64,000 nt of DNA from Pseudomonadota bacterium (GTDB lineage Bacteria; Pseudomonadota; Gammaproteobacteria; Burkholderiales; Thiobacteraceae): NCBI GenBank assembly GCA_021812385.1, contig JAKANO010000002.1, positions 186,001-250,000 of the forward strand, written 5' to 3'. This document shows positions 36,448-45,108 of this stretch, piece after piece; the first letter of the stretch is position 1, and the number at the start of each line of letters is the position of its first letter. A program made the translations under genes and the position numbers. The notes under the pieces are model-generated. The model made no database searches, was not told where the DNA came from, and was given only the letters and a program-made list of their open reading frames with translations.

Positions 36448-37239
36448 CTAAAAACTGTGTTCGGGTCCGGGGAAACGTTGTCCCTTTACATCGGCAACAT
36501 AGTGTTCCACCGCTTGCTGGATACTCGTCGCGCCCTGCATGAAATTCTTCGCGAATTTCGGTGCTTTGCCGGCATAGATGCCGAGCAGGTCATACAGCAC
36601 CAGCACTTGGCCTGAGCAATCCGGGCCGGCGCCGATGCCGATGGTAGGTGCGGAAATGGCTTTGGTCACGGCATGCGCCAGCGCAGCCGGGATGCATTCG
36701 AGCAGCATCAGGCTGGCGCCGGCGGCGCACAAGTCCACAGCGTCTTGCTGCAATTGTTGCGCATCGGCCTCAGCCTTGCCTTGCACGCGGTAACCGCCTA
36801 ATTGATGCACTGATTGCGGCGTCAGGCCCAAGTGACCGAACACTGGCACGCCGCGCTCGACCAGAAAATGCGTGGTCTCCAGCATCGCCTGCCCACCTTC
36901 CAGCTTGACCATGTGTGCGCCGGCGCGCAACAGTTGGCTGGCGTTGCGAAAGGCTTGCTGCGGGTTGTCTTGATAGCTGCCGAAGGGCATGTCGGCGACG
37001 ATAAAGGCCTGGGTCGAGCCGCGCGCCACGCATTCGACGTGGTAGACCATCTGTTCCAGCGTCACCGGCAAAGTCGATTCGCGCCCTTGCAGCACCATGC
37101 CGAGCGAGTCGCCCACCAAGAGAATATCCACACCGGCCTCTTCCAGCAGCTTGGCGAAACTGGCGTCGTAGCAGGTCAGCGCGACGATTTTCTCGCCGTC
37201 GCGCACCATGTGATGCAACGTGGTTAAGGTTTTGCGCAT
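36448..37239 (-). CDS. panB: 3-methyl-2-oxobutanoate hydroxymethyltransferase
   Basis: First committed step of pantothenate synthesis. 263 residues with the Mg-binding LVGDSLGMVLQGRESTLPV region (DSLGM), EGGQAMLETT, VFGHLGLTPQSVHQLGGYRVQG, marked by GHLGLTPQ, and IGIGAGPDCSGQVLV, marked by GIGAGPDCSGQ. Its ATG shares a base with the stop of the upstream kinase gene (TAATG), so translation is coupled. Confidence 0.97.
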   Translation of the reverse strand: MRKTLTTLHHMVRDGEKIVALTCYDASFAKLLEEAGVDILLVGDSLGMVLQGRESTLPVTLEQMVYHVECVARGSTQAFIVADMPFGSYQDNPQQAFRNASQLLRAGAHMVKLEGGQAMLETTHFLVERGVPVFGHLGLTPQSVHQLGGYRVQGKAEADAQQLQQDAVDLCAAGASLMLLECIPAALAHAVTKAISAPTIGIGAGPDCSGQVLVLYDLLGIYAGKAPKFAKNFMQGATSIQQAVEHYVADVKGQRFPGPEHSF

Positions 37240-37883
37240 TATTCGCCTCGGCTAAAAAATTCTCGACCGCCGCGCATATTGTGGATGCGCGACAGCAAGA
37301 GCTCGTAGTCTTGTTCCTCATCGACGAAGTTCAGGTTTTCGCTGTTCACGATCAGCAAGGGCGATGCCTCGTATTGATAAAAATAACGGCTATAGCTCTC
37401 GACCAGCTTTTCCAGATAATCCGTGCTGATCGGCCGCTCGTAGCTTAAGCCGCGCCGCCGCACACGCTCATACAATACATCCACTGGGGCCTGAAGATAA
37501 ATAACTAAATCCGGATTGGTGGTTTGCGGCCGCAAGTGCGCATAAATTTGTTGGTACAGGTGAAACTCTTCATCCGACAGCGTCATGCGCGCAAACAGCG
37601 GATCCTTGTCGAGAATGAAGTCTGCCACGGTTGTCGTGCTGAACAAATCACCCTGCTTCATGGCGCGCACTTGCTCCACGCGCTGGAACAAGAAAAACAG
37701 CTGCGTGGAAAGCGCATAGCGTTCCATGTCCTGATAAAACTTGGGCAGAAAAGGATTTGCATCCGCGCCCTCCAACAGGGTCTCGGCTTGCAAGGTGGCG
37801 GCGAGCTTTTTGCTTAAGCTGGTTTTGCCGACGCCGATCGGCCCTTCCACCACGATGTAACGATAGCGTTCCAGCGACATCAT
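37239..37883 (-). CDS. Deoxynucleoside kinase
   Basis: 214-residue deoxyadenosine/deoxyguanosine-type kinase for salvage. The P-loop is EGPIGVGKTSL (Lys20). Further motifs are the DxF-type FILDKDPLFA, the ERS-like PDLVIYLQAPVDVLYERVRRRG segment, of which YLQAPVDVL is typical, and RYFYQYEASPLLIVN. ATG at 37883 overlaps the folK stop by 4 bases, which fixes the start. This gene between folK and panB is a regular betaproteobacterial arrangement. Confidence 0.92.
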   Translation of the reverse strand: MMSLERYRYIVVEGPIGVGKTSLSKKLAATLQAETLLEGADANPFLPKFYQDMERYALSTQLFFLFQRVEQVRAMKQGDLFSTTTVADFILDKDPLFARMTLSDEEFHLYQQIYAHLRPQTTNPDLVIYLQAPVDVLYERVRRRGLSYERPISTDYLEKLVESYSRYFYQYEASPLLIVNSENLNFVDEEQDYELLLSRIHNMRGGREFFSRGE

Positions 37884-38374
37884 GCCACGCGCGCGATGGC
37901 TTGATCGCTGACATGCGCCAGCCAATCGGCGGCCTTTCCCTTGCCGGGAATAACGCATGCGGGCGCAATTTCCAGCAGCGGCAACAAGACGAAGGCGCGC
38001 TCGTGCATTCTGGGGTGCGGCAGGGTTAAGCCTGCTTCGTGAAATATCATGTCGCCATACAATAAAAGATCCAGATCCAGGGTGCGCGGTGCATTGCGGA
38101 AATCGCGAACGCGCCCAAAATTGCGCTCTATACCCAGCAAGGATTGCAACAAATCATGCGCCGTGAGCTCGGTTTCGAGCAACGCGACCGCATTGATGAA
38201 ATCGGGTTGCTCGGCATAACCCACCGGCGTGCTGCGATACAGCGCGGATTGCGCGCGCAAGCGCGTTTGCGGTAAATACGCCAAGGCGGCGAACGCTTGC
38301 TGAATCTGCGCCTCGGGTTCGGCCAAATTGCTGCCGAGCGCGACAAAGGCGCGGGAATAAATTTCTGCCTGCAT
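37880..38374 (-). CDS. folK: HPPK, 6-hydroxymethyl-7,8-dihydropterin pyrophosphokinase
   Basis: Folate pathway enzyme. 164 residues: FVALGSNLAEPEAQIQQA at the start, the substrate loop YRSTPVGYAEQPDFINAV (PVGY and QPDFIN), and the Mg-binding RTLDLDLLLYGD followed by LPHPRMHERAFVL, marked by LTLPHPRMHERAF. Nine bases separate it from pcnB upstream. Confidence 0.97.
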   Translation of the reverse strand: MQAEIYSRAFVALGSNLAEPEAQIQQAFAALAYLPQTRLRAQSALYRSTPVGYAEQPDFINAVALLETELTAHDLLQSLLGIERNFGRVRDFRNAPRTLDLDLLLYGDMIFHEAGLTLPHPRMHERAFVLLPLLEIAPACVIPGKGKAADWLAHVSDQAIARVA

Positions 38375-38382
38375 TAGACGGT

Positions 38383-39747
38383 CTACTCTTCAACCGCTGG
38401 CCGGGCGCCTGCCGGCTTTTTGCGGCGCCGCCGCTTCTTCACTGGCGCTTCGTCCTTGATCAACATCTGCGCGCGCTCGTGGTCGTTCGCGACTTGGAAG
38501 CGCTCCCACCATTGGCCGACTTCGGCATCCAGTTCGCCGCTCTCGCAACGCAACAACAAGAAATCAAAACCGGCGCGGAATTTTGGATTCTCCACCAGCC
38601 GATACGGTCGTTGCCCGGCGCGCTGCAAAAAGCGCGGCTGCATGCTCCATATTTCGCGCATGCCGGCGGTGTAGCGACGTGGGATGGCGAGATTTTCGAC
38701 TTGGGTTTGAATCACGTCTTCCATCGCTTCGCTGAAAGCCACGAGCGGTCGCATATCCTGCTCTGTTTGATATTTATTCCACAGCGTGAGCACTTCATGC
38801 CACATCAGGCTGGCGAATAAAAACGCGGGCGAAACCGGCTTATCCGCATTCACCCGTTGGTCCGTCGATTGCAAGGCCAGGGTCAGAAAACGCTTGCCCA
38901 TCGGCTGCTCCAGGATCACATCCAATAAGGGCAGCACGCCATGATGCAAACCTTCTTCGCGCATGCGCTGTGCGCTTTCCAGGGCATGGCCGGAATGAAA
39001 CATTTTCAACATCTCGTCGAACAAGCGCGACTTGGGCACATCGTGCAACAAATGCGTCAGTGCGCGGATGGGGGCTTTGGTGGCGGGATCCAGCTTGAAG
39101 TTGAGCTTGGCGGCCAGCCGCACCGCGCGCAGCATGCGCACCGGATCCTCGCGGTAGCGCGTTTCGGCATCGCCGATGATGCGCAACACGCCATGCTTCA
39201 GATCTTGCATGCCGTCCATATAATCCCAGACTTCCTGCTTCTCGGGATCGTAATACAAGGCATTGACGGTGAAATCGCGGCGCGCGGCATCTTCGAATTG
39301 CGAGCCGAATACGTTATCGCGCAGCAAGCGGCCATTATCGCTCTTACGTTGATCTTCGCTATCTTCTTCCTCTTCATCGCCCATCGCCGGGGCTGCCTGG
39401 CCGCGAAAGGTGGTGACCTCGATGGTTTCGCGGCCGCACATGACGTGCACGATGCGGAAGCGCCGCCCGATGATGCGCGAGCGCCGGAACACGTCGCGCA
39501 CTTCTTCGGGCGTGGCATCGGTGGCGACATCGTAATCCTTGGGTTCTTTGCCCAAGAGCAAATCACGCACCGCCCCGCCCACCACGAACACCGCAAAGCC
39601 GCGCGCGCGCAATTCCTTGCACACGTTCAGCGCACAAGGACTGATATGGTCGCGGATGATGCCGTGCTTACGGGGAGGAATAATGACGGCTTGACCGCCG
39701 GCCGGATTTTTCTTGTTGAAGATACGGCGTATTAGCTTTTGAATCAT
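38383..39747 (-). CDS. pcnB: Poly(A) polymerase I
   Basis: Adds 3' poly(A) tails that promote RNA decay. 454 residues of the class II nucleotidyltransferase superfamily: VVGGAVRDLLLGKEPKDYDVATDA contains the G-G-x-V-R-D and D-x-D catalytic motifs. RRDFTVNALYYDP follows, then FRIVHVM. The C-terminal tail is strongly basic (KKRRRRKKPAG), as in PcnB rather than CCA-adding enzymes. First gene of the folK-pan operon. Confidence 0.95.
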   Translation of the reverse strand: MIQKLIRRIFNKKNPAGGQAVIIPPRKHGIIRDHISPCALNVCKELRARGFAVFVVGGAVRDLLLGKEPKDYDVATDATPEEVRDVFRRSRIIGRRFRIVHVMCGRETIEVTTFRGQAAPAMGDEEEEDSEDQRKSDNGRLLRDNVFGSQFEDAARRDFTVNALYYDPEKQEVWDYMDGMQDLKHGVLRIIGDAETRYREDPVRMLRAVRLAAKLNFKLDPATKAPIRALTHLLHDVPKSRLFDEMLKMFHSGHALESAQRMREEGLHHGVLPLLDVILEQPMGKRFLTLALQSTDQRVNADKPVSPAFLFASLMWHEVLTLWNKYQTEQDMRPLVAFSEAMEDVIQTQVENLAIPRRYTAGMREIWSMQPRFLQRAGQRPYRLVENPKFRAGFDFLLLRCESGELDAEVGQWWERFQVANDHERAQMLIKDEAPVKKRRRRKKPAGARPAVEE

Positions 39748-39806
39748 GCGCGAATTTTACTACATCGGGCGCCGTGCGTCAGGCATTGGGGTGATTGGGT
39801 GATTGT

Positions 39807-42188
39807 TCACCGATCACCGTTCACCGGCCCCCGACTCACATACGCTTCGATCATCTTTGGCTTGCCGTAAAAATAACCCTGCGCATAGTCGACGCCGAGT
39901 CGATTCAATAGCTCAACGGTTTTGGCGTCTTCCACATGCTCGGCGATCGATTTGGCGCCGAAGAAGGCGGATAGCTCGCGGATATGCTCCACGATTTTAT
40001 TGTCTTCCGGGTTGGTCAGCATGTGCTGCACGAAGCTGCCGTCGATTTTGACAAAATCCGGTTTGAGCTTACGCAAATAGCTGTAGGTGGAATAGCCAGC
40101 GCCAAAGTCGTCCAATGCAATCTTGCAGCCGCCGGCGCGTAAAGATTCCAGATGCTCGAAAAAGTCTTCGCTCATATCGGTGGTCTGGCGCTCGGTGAAT
40201 TCGAGGGTCAACAAACGTCCCTGTGCTTGGGGCGATTGCAGCAAGGTCCGAAACTCATCCCGAAACTGCGAATCAAAAAATGAGCTCATGCTGATGTTGA
40301 CGAATAAATGCACGCCTTTAGGCACCAATTGCAGCGCCTTGTGGATGACGAACAAGTCCATCTCGCGAATCAACCCCAAGTCTTCGGCAATCAATACAAA
40401 TTCATCCGCAGGGACATATTCATTGCCGCGCTTGAGCCGCGTCAGCACTTCATAGGCCATGACTTCGTTGCGCCGCAGGTCGAAAATCGGCTGCAAGAAG
40501 GGCGCGATCATGCCGTTGTTCAAGGCATTTCGCAGTTCGAATCCTTGCGAAAAAATATCCATGATCGCCTCGCCCATGTCCTTTGACAGGGTATCGACCC
40601 GGTTGCGGCCGCTCTTTTTCGCGTGATACAAGGCCACATCGGCGGCACGCACCAAATCTTGCGGCGTTTTACCGTAGGCCGGCGCAAGCGCTACGCCGAT
40701 GGATGTTTGAATGCGCAATTCACCCACGGCGAGTTGGATCACGATACTGGAAAGCTCCTGATGCAAGCGCTGCGACATGGCCTTTGCATCTTCTTCGGTG
40801 GTATTTTGCAGCACCACCGCGAACTCATCGCCCGCCAAGCGCGCCACCGTGCCGCCGCCGCAACTGTCCGTCAGTTTTTTTGCCACGGTGCGCAACACCT
40901 CGTCGCCCACCGGGTGTCCGTAGGTATCGTTGATAAACTTAAAGCCATCGATATCGATAATGATGAGCGCCAGCTGGCGCCCCTTTGGAATATTCATCGC
41001 CATCATGTTCACCAGCATCTCGTCGAAATGACGGCGGTTATAGACGTTGGTCAGCGGGTCGGTGATGGTCAGCCGATACAAATCTTGTTCGTGCTCGCGT
41101 TGCAGGGATTGCAGCTTGAGATTTTCGCTGATGTCCTCCAGGGTGCTGACGATGCCACAAAACGCCCCTTGGCCATCGCGCTGCAGCGTCGTACTCATAC
41201 GCAGCCAAACAGAGTGGCCATCCTGCGCACGCACCTCGATTTGCATATCGTAGGTATGCAATTGCTCCAAGCGTCCAAACACGAAGTGCGCTTGGTGCTG
41301 CGGCTGCATCAGGAATTGCGAGAACGGCTTATTCAAGCAATGATCCACGGCATACCCGGTGAGTTTTTCCCAGGACGGATTTAAAAACAGGATTTTGCCG
41401 GATCGATCCAACTCCACCAGCACTTCGCGCATGTTGTTCACCAGGTTGCGCAAGCGCAGTTCGTTGCTCGCCAACTGCGTGCGCGTGCGCTCCAAATCCC
41501 CAATCTGCTGGCGCATGACTTTGGCGGATTCCACAAATGCGGTGGTGAGATGCTGCACTTCGTCGCTGGCACCCTCGTCGGGCGCAATGGTGGTATCCAA
41601 ATTTCCTTGGGTAAACTCCTGCGCCATGACCGTGAGCGAATCCAGCGGCGATACGAATAGCTTGATCAGGATTTGAATGGCGACCAAATCCAAAGCCAGC
41701 AGAATGAACAGCAAATAGGCGACATTCGCCAATAAATCACGAATATCATTGTTCACGGCTTGATTCGACAAGCTCACGGTCATGATCCCCAAGGGGGTGC
41801 CATCGCGCCACAACTGGGTGGAGACACTCTGCATTTGGGCCAGCTTGAACCATTTCGCCACCGGGTGCAGCGGTTCAATCGGCTTGACTTGCGTGTATAG
41901 CACATGGCCGCCGGCATCCTTGATCACAATGCCATTGACCAAGGGATCGGCTGCCACGCGATTCAAATAACGCGTCAATTCCCCTAGATTTTTCTCCAAC
42001 ACCGCGCGCTCCACCGAGGGCACGGTCAGCGAAAGCATTTTATGCGCGATGGATTCTCGGCTCAGGAGTTCGTTGCCGATTTCCTCGAAAATCCAAAAAG
42101 CCGAAAATGCGCCCACCAGCACGAATTGCAACAGCGCAATGCTCAGCATAATGCGCATGTGCAGCGAACGTGGCAGTTTAAGCTTCAT
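39807..42188 (-). CDS. Membrane PAS-GGDEF-EAL protein
   Basis: 793 residues. Membrane helix at about 12-32, periplasmic sensor to about 150, second helix (LLFILLALDLVAIQILI), HAMP, PAS (NPSWEKLTGY), GGDEF and EAL domains. The cyclase motif is AGDEF rather than GGDEF, with no RxxD before it. The EAL domain reads EVL (AYEVLTRL), LEFTERQ and LDDFGAGYS, keeping most metal ligands. Net phosphodiesterase activity is therefore likelier than cyclase. ATG at 42188 is chosen over a TTG at 42227. The last residues (GPVNGDR) come from a short GGTGAAC-type repeat at 39789-39830. Confidence 0.9.
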   Translation of the reverse strand: MKLKLPRSLHMRIMLSIALLQFVLVGAFSAFWIFEEIGNELLSRESIAHKMLSLTVPSVERAVLEKNLGELTRYLNRVAADPLVNGIVIKDAGGHVLYTQVKPIEPLHPVAKWFKLAQMQSVSTQLWRDGTPLGIMTVSLSNQAVNNDIRDLLANVAYLLFILLALDLVAIQILIKLFVSPLDSLTVMAQEFTQGNLDTTIAPDEGASDEVQHLTTAFVESAKVMRQQIGDLERTRTQLASNELRLRNLVNNMREVLVELDRSGKILFLNPSWEKLTGYAVDHCLNKPFSQFLMQPQHQAHFVFGRLEQLHTYDMQIEVRAQDGHSVWLRMSTTLQRDGQGAFCGIVSTLEDISENLKLQSLQREHEQDLYRLTITDPLTNVYNRRHFDEMLVNMMAMNIPKGRQLALIIIDIDGFKFINDTYGHPVGDEVLRTVAKKLTDSCGGGTVARLAGDEFAVVLQNTTEEDAKAMSQRLHQELSSIVIQLAVGELRIQTSIGVALAPAYGKTPQDLVRAADVALYHAKKSGRNRVDTLSKDMGEAIMDIFSQGFELRNALNNGMIAPFLQPIFDLRRNEVMAYEVLTRLKRGNEYVPADEFVLIAEDLGLIREMDLFVIHKALQLVPKGVHLFVNISMSSFFDSQFRDEFRTLLQSPQAQGRLLTLEFTERQTTDMSEDFFEHLESLRAGGCKIALDDFGAGYSTYSYLRKLKPDFVKIDGSFVQHMLTNPEDNKIVEHIRELSAFFGAKSIAEHVEDAKTVELLNRLGVDYAQGYFYGKPKMIEAYVSRGPVNGDR

Positions 42189-42298
42189 GTGTTTTTTGGT
42201 TTTGGCCTGTTGGATACGGATCGCCAATTGTATTTACGGCATTAAATACCAAATATTTCCCCGCCTTAAATATTTATTTTACGGGATTGCCCGCAATT

Positions 42299-42961
42299 TC
42301 AGCGCAGCGACAGGATAGGCCAAGCCCGCGCTTGCGCCACTTCGGTCAATTGCGGATCGGGGTCGACCGCCACCGGATCGCTTACCCACTCCATTAAAAA
42401 CAAGTCGTTATGGCTATCACTGTAAAACCAGCTGCGTTCGATGCTGTTGCGCTCGATGCCTTGCGCGCTTAGCCAAGCTTCCAAACGCCGCACTTTCCCA
42501 TCGCGAAAGCACGGGATATCCACCACCTTGCCGGTAAATTCCCCGTGCACTTGCTCGGGCTCGGTGGCGATCAAGTGCGCCACCCCAAATTCCCGCGCAA
42601 TCGGCGTGGTCACGAAACTATTGGTAGCGGTAATGATCGCCAGCGTATGGCCCTCGTCGCGGTGGCGCTTGACCAGGCCGCGCGCCAGATCGCCGATCAT
42701 GGGCAAGATACGCGTTTGCATGAATTGTTCATGCCACGCATCGAGCTGCGCGCGCGGATGGCGCGACAACGGCTTTAATTGAAAATCCAGAAAAGCATGT
42801 ATGTCGAGCGTGCCCGCCTTGTATTGCGCGTAAAACTCGAGATTGCGCGCCTCATAGACCTCGCGATCGAGTACGCCCTGGGCAATCAGGAACTGCGCCC
42901 ATTCAAAATCGCTATCGCCGCTTAATAAAGTATTGTCCAGATCAAATAACGCAAGCTTCAA
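42299..42961 (-). CDS. HAD-IB family phosphatase
   Basis: 220 residues of the SerB-like HAD-IB subfamily. Motif I is ALFDLDNTLLSG (Asp7, Asp9), motif II TATNSFVT, motif III in the GKVRRLEAWL lysine region, and motif IV YSDSHNDLFLMEWV. Such proteins act on phosphoserine-like or phospholipid substrates; the true substrate is unclear. The start is a TTG at 42961 with GAGGG upstream, because the conserved first strand begins here and upstream in-frame sequence is not family-like. Confidence 0.88.
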   Translation of the reverse strand: MKLALFDLDNTLLSGDSDFEWAQFLIAQGVLDREVYEARNLEFYAQYKAGTLDIHAFLDFQLKPLSRHPRAQLDAWHEQFMQTRILPMIGDLARGLVKRHRDEGHTLAIITATNSFVTTPIAREFGVAHLIATEPEQVHGEFTGKVVDIPCFRDGKVRRLEAWLSAQGIERNSIERSWFYSDSHNDLFLMEWVSDPVAVDPDPQLTEVAQARAWPILSLR

Positions 42962-43056
42962 AACCGTACCCTCAAAAGGAATTCTCAAATGGAATACAGT
43001 ATAGCTTAGGCTGTTAAATGCCCTACAATATTCGCTTCTGTACAAGGTAACCCAAC

Positions 43057-43353
43057 ATGAGCTTAGGCCTGGAAAAACGCATTGGACGGCGCATCCCAAT
43101 CGACTGCCCGGTGCAAATTCTGCTCGCAGATGGCCGGGAATTTCTCGGCTTGGTGCATGACTTGAGTGTGGAAGGGATTCGTTTCGATTGCCCGATAGCG
43201 CTGCTTCCGGCACAAGCAGCGGAAGTGCGGCTACTTCCTCCAGCCGCTTCCATGATTCCGCCCCTACATGCCGTGATCGAAGTCATTCGCTGCGATGCAA
43301 CCGATACGCCCTACCGGTTCATGATCGCCGCTGCCTTGCGCGTCACTAAATAG
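43057..43353 (+). CDS. PilZ-domain cyclic di-GMP effector
   Basis: 98-residue single-domain PilZ protein. The ligand-binding arginines lie in EKRIGRRIPIDCPV and the second motif is DLSVEGIRF (D/N-x-S-x-x-G). It is placed just upstream of the flagellar flgB operon on the same strand, separated by a 13-base-stem hairpin and a sigma54-type promoter. A role in cyclic di-GMP control of motility is a reasonable inference, but YcgR-type N-terminal domains are absent. Confidence 0.88.
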   Translation: MSLGLEKRIGRRIPIDCPVQILLADGREFLGLVHDLSVEGIRFDCPIALLPAQAAEVRLLPPAASMIPPLHAVIEVIRCDATDTPYRFMIAAALRVTK

Positions 43354-43391
43354 TCGAAGTACTTCCCCCCCTCCTCTCGCATCTCCACACT

Positions 43392-43421
43392 GCAAAGCTT
43401 GCCGCCCCCGGCAAGCTTTGC
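43392..43421. terminator. Long hairpin after the PilZ gene
   Basis: GCAAAGCTTGCCG (43392-43404) and CGGCAAGCTTTGC (43409-43421) form a perfect 13-base stem with a 4-base C loop. It lies 39 bases after the PilZ stop and before the flg promoter. Only a short TTT follows, so termination efficiency is uncertain. Confidence 0.6.
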
Positions 43422-43510
43422 CGGTTTCCCTCGGCAATCGCATCGCCTTCCTTCGGCCCATGCCCGCCGAAAGACGTCTATCCAATTAATTTTAAAAGCT
43501 AATTTACGTT

Positions 43511-43525
43511 TGGCACGGTTGATGC
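43511..43525 (+). promoter_or_regulatory. Sigma54 (RpoN) promoter of the flg operon
   Basis: TGGCACGGTTGATGC keeps the GG and GC doublets at exact -24/-12 spacing and matches TGGCAC fully; only one T of the -12 TTGC is changed. It lies 28 bases before flgB. Class II flagellar genes in many polar flagellates use RpoN with an FlrC-type activator. Confidence 0.8.
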
Positions 43526-43552
43526 TTTTAAGCTAGGCATAAAGGACACAAC

Positions 43553-43957
43553 ATGCGACTCAGTAAACTAGATCAAGAATTAGACTTTCAAAGCCAAGCG
43601 CTCAAATTGCGCGCTTTCCGCCAACAACTGTTGGCGTCCAATGTCGCGAACGCCGACACGCCGAACTATAAGGCCGTGGATATCAATTTCGAGCAAGAGT
43701 TGCAGCGCATTGCAGGCAAGACCAGCGGATCGCTCAAGCTCGAGACCACCAACAAAAATCATCTGCAGGCCAATGCAGGAAACACCTTAGGCGCGCAAGT
43801 GCTGTATCGCACCAACACCGAGGCGAATATCGACGGCAACACGGTAAACCTCGACGTAGAGCGCGCCAAGTTGGCGGAGAACGCATTCCGTTATGAAAAC
43901 ATCGTGCGCAACATCAGCGGTGATTTCCGTACCCTGACCACCGCGATTAGAGGCTAA
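43553..43957 (+). CDS. flgB: Flagellar basal-body rod protein FlgB
   Basis: Proximal rod subunit in the periplasm. 134 residues; the N-terminal LALRAFRQQLLASNVANADTPNYKA-type sequence, marked by LASNVANADTPNY, and the C-terminal amphipathic VDLDVERAKLAENAFRYE-like region form the rod coiled coil. No signal peptide, as it is exported by the flagellar type III apparatus. First gene of flgBCDEFGHIJ, preceded by AAAGGAC. Confidence 0.97.
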   Translation: MRLSKLDQELDFQSQALKLRAFRQQLLASNVANADTPNYKAVDINFEQELQRIAGKTSGSLKLETTNKNHLQANAGNTLGAQVLYRTNTEANIDGNTVNLDVERAKLAENAFRYENIVRNISGDFRTLTTAIRG

Positions 43958-43962
43958 TCAAC

Positions 43963-44376
43963 ATGTCCCTTTTTAACGTTCTGAACATCGCCGGCAGCGC
44001 CCTCGACGCACAATCGAAACGGCTCAATGTCGTGGCCAGCAATTTGGCGAATGCGGAATCCACGACCAGCTCTACCGGACAACCCTATCGCGCGCGCCAT
44101 GTGGTGTTTCAAGCCATTCCGGTGAGCGGCAATCAATTAAAAAACGGCGCAGCGGTGCAAGTCAGCCAAATCGTCGAAGATCAAGCAGAAGGGCGAAAAG
44201 TATACGACCCCAAGCATCCCGCAGCCGATGCGCAAGGCTACGTCACCTACCCCAACGTCAATCCGGTGGATGAAATGGTGAATATGATCTCGGCTTCGCG
44301 CTCCTATCAAACCAATGTGGATGTCATCACCACCACCAAAAGCATGCTCAGCAAATTGCTGACCATTGGCCAATAA
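43963..44376 (+). CDS. flgC: Flagellar basal-body rod protein FlgC
   Basis: Proximal rod subunit, 137 residues. N-terminal FNVLNIAGSALDAQSKRLNVVASNLANAEST, marked by RLNVVASNLANAES, and C-terminal YPNVNPVDEMVNMISASRSYQTNVDVI, marked by EMVNMISASRSYQ, are the rod/hook family ends. It follows flgB by 5 bases. Confidence 0.97.
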   Translation: MSLFNVLNIAGSALDAQSKRLNVVASNLANAESTTSSTGQPYRARHVVFQAIPVSGNQLKNGAAVQVSQIVEDQAEGRKVYDPKHPAADAQGYVTYPNVNPVDEMVNMISASRSYQTNVDVITTTKSMLSKLLTIGQ

Positions 44377-44417
44377 GCCTCATCCAATAAGCCTCATAAA
44401 GTATCCAGGAGAACTCC

Positions 44418-45095
44418 ATGACCACCGTCACCAACGCCACCAGCAATACCGCCGCAGCCGCAGCTACCGCCGGCAGTTCCGGCACGCTCGGCGCAGATTC
44501 CTTGGCCGGCACCCAGGATCGTTTCTTGAAATTGCTGGTCGCGCAACTGCGCAATCAAGACCCGCTCAACCCGCTGCAAAATTCCGAAGTGACGTCGCAA
44601 CTGGCGCAGCTGTCGACCGTGACCGGCATCAACAAGCTGTCCGACTTGGTGAGCGGCCTATCTTCTTCATTCGCAGAAGCGCAATCGCTGCAAGCCGCGA
44701 GCGTGATTGGGCACGGCGTCCTCGCCCCTGGAAACGCCATCAGTTTGACGCAAGGCAATGCCGTTGCCGCCGTCAATTTGCCGCAAGCCGTGGATCAACT
44801 CACCATCACCATCCGCGACGCATCGGGCGCTGTCGTGCATACCGCGGAACTGGGTCCACAAAGCGGCGGGCTGGTCAAATTTCAATGGGATGGCGTGGGC
44901 GACAATGGCAGCGCCGCGCCCGATGGCGCCTACACCTACGCGGCGACTGCCGCAGCTGCGGGCAAGCCGGTTTCCGACCTCACCCCGCTGGCCTATGGCG
45001 TCGTCAATAGCGTGACACTGGGCGCGCAAGGCGCGCAATTGAATGTGAATGGGTTGGGTGCCGTCAGCCTGTCTCAAGTTAATCAGATCTTGTAA
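44418..45095 (+). CDS. flgD: Flagellar hook-capping protein FlgD
   Basis: Scaffold that caps the growing hook and is later discarded. 225 residues: a low-complexity Ala/Thr N-terminus, then DRFLKLLVAQLRNQDPLNPL, the FlgD signature, then QLAQLSTVTGINKL. The C-terminal FlgD Ig-like domain has FQWDGVGDNG. Located between flgC and flgE as usual. Confidence 0.96.
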   Translation: MTTVTNATSNTAAAAATAGSSGTLGADSLAGTQDRFLKLLVAQLRNQDPLNPLQNSEVTSQLAQLSTVTGINKLSDLVSGLSSSFAEAQSLQAASVIGHGVLAPGNAISLTQGNAVAAVNLPQAVDQLTITIRDASGAVVHTAELGPQSGGLVKFQWDGVGDNGSAAPDGAYTYAATAAAAGKPVSDLTPLAYGVVNSVTLGAQGAQLNVNGLGAVSLSQVNQIL

Positions 45096-45108
45096 CGAGG
45101 AGAATGTC

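Noticed and set aside
38941..39735. 264-codon frame on the plus strand
   Set aside because: Antisense to pcnB, which is complete and conserved.
39807..42188. Classing the GGDEF-EAL protein as an inactive enzyme because of AGDEF and EVL
   Set aside because: EVL variants keep the metal-binding Glu, and the later LDDFGAGYS and LEFTER motifs are present, so phosphodiesterase activity cannot be excluded.
43264..43485. Minus-strand frame between the PilZ gene and flgB
   Set aside because: Overlaps the PilZ 3' end and runs through the perfect 13-base hairpin; no homology-like features.
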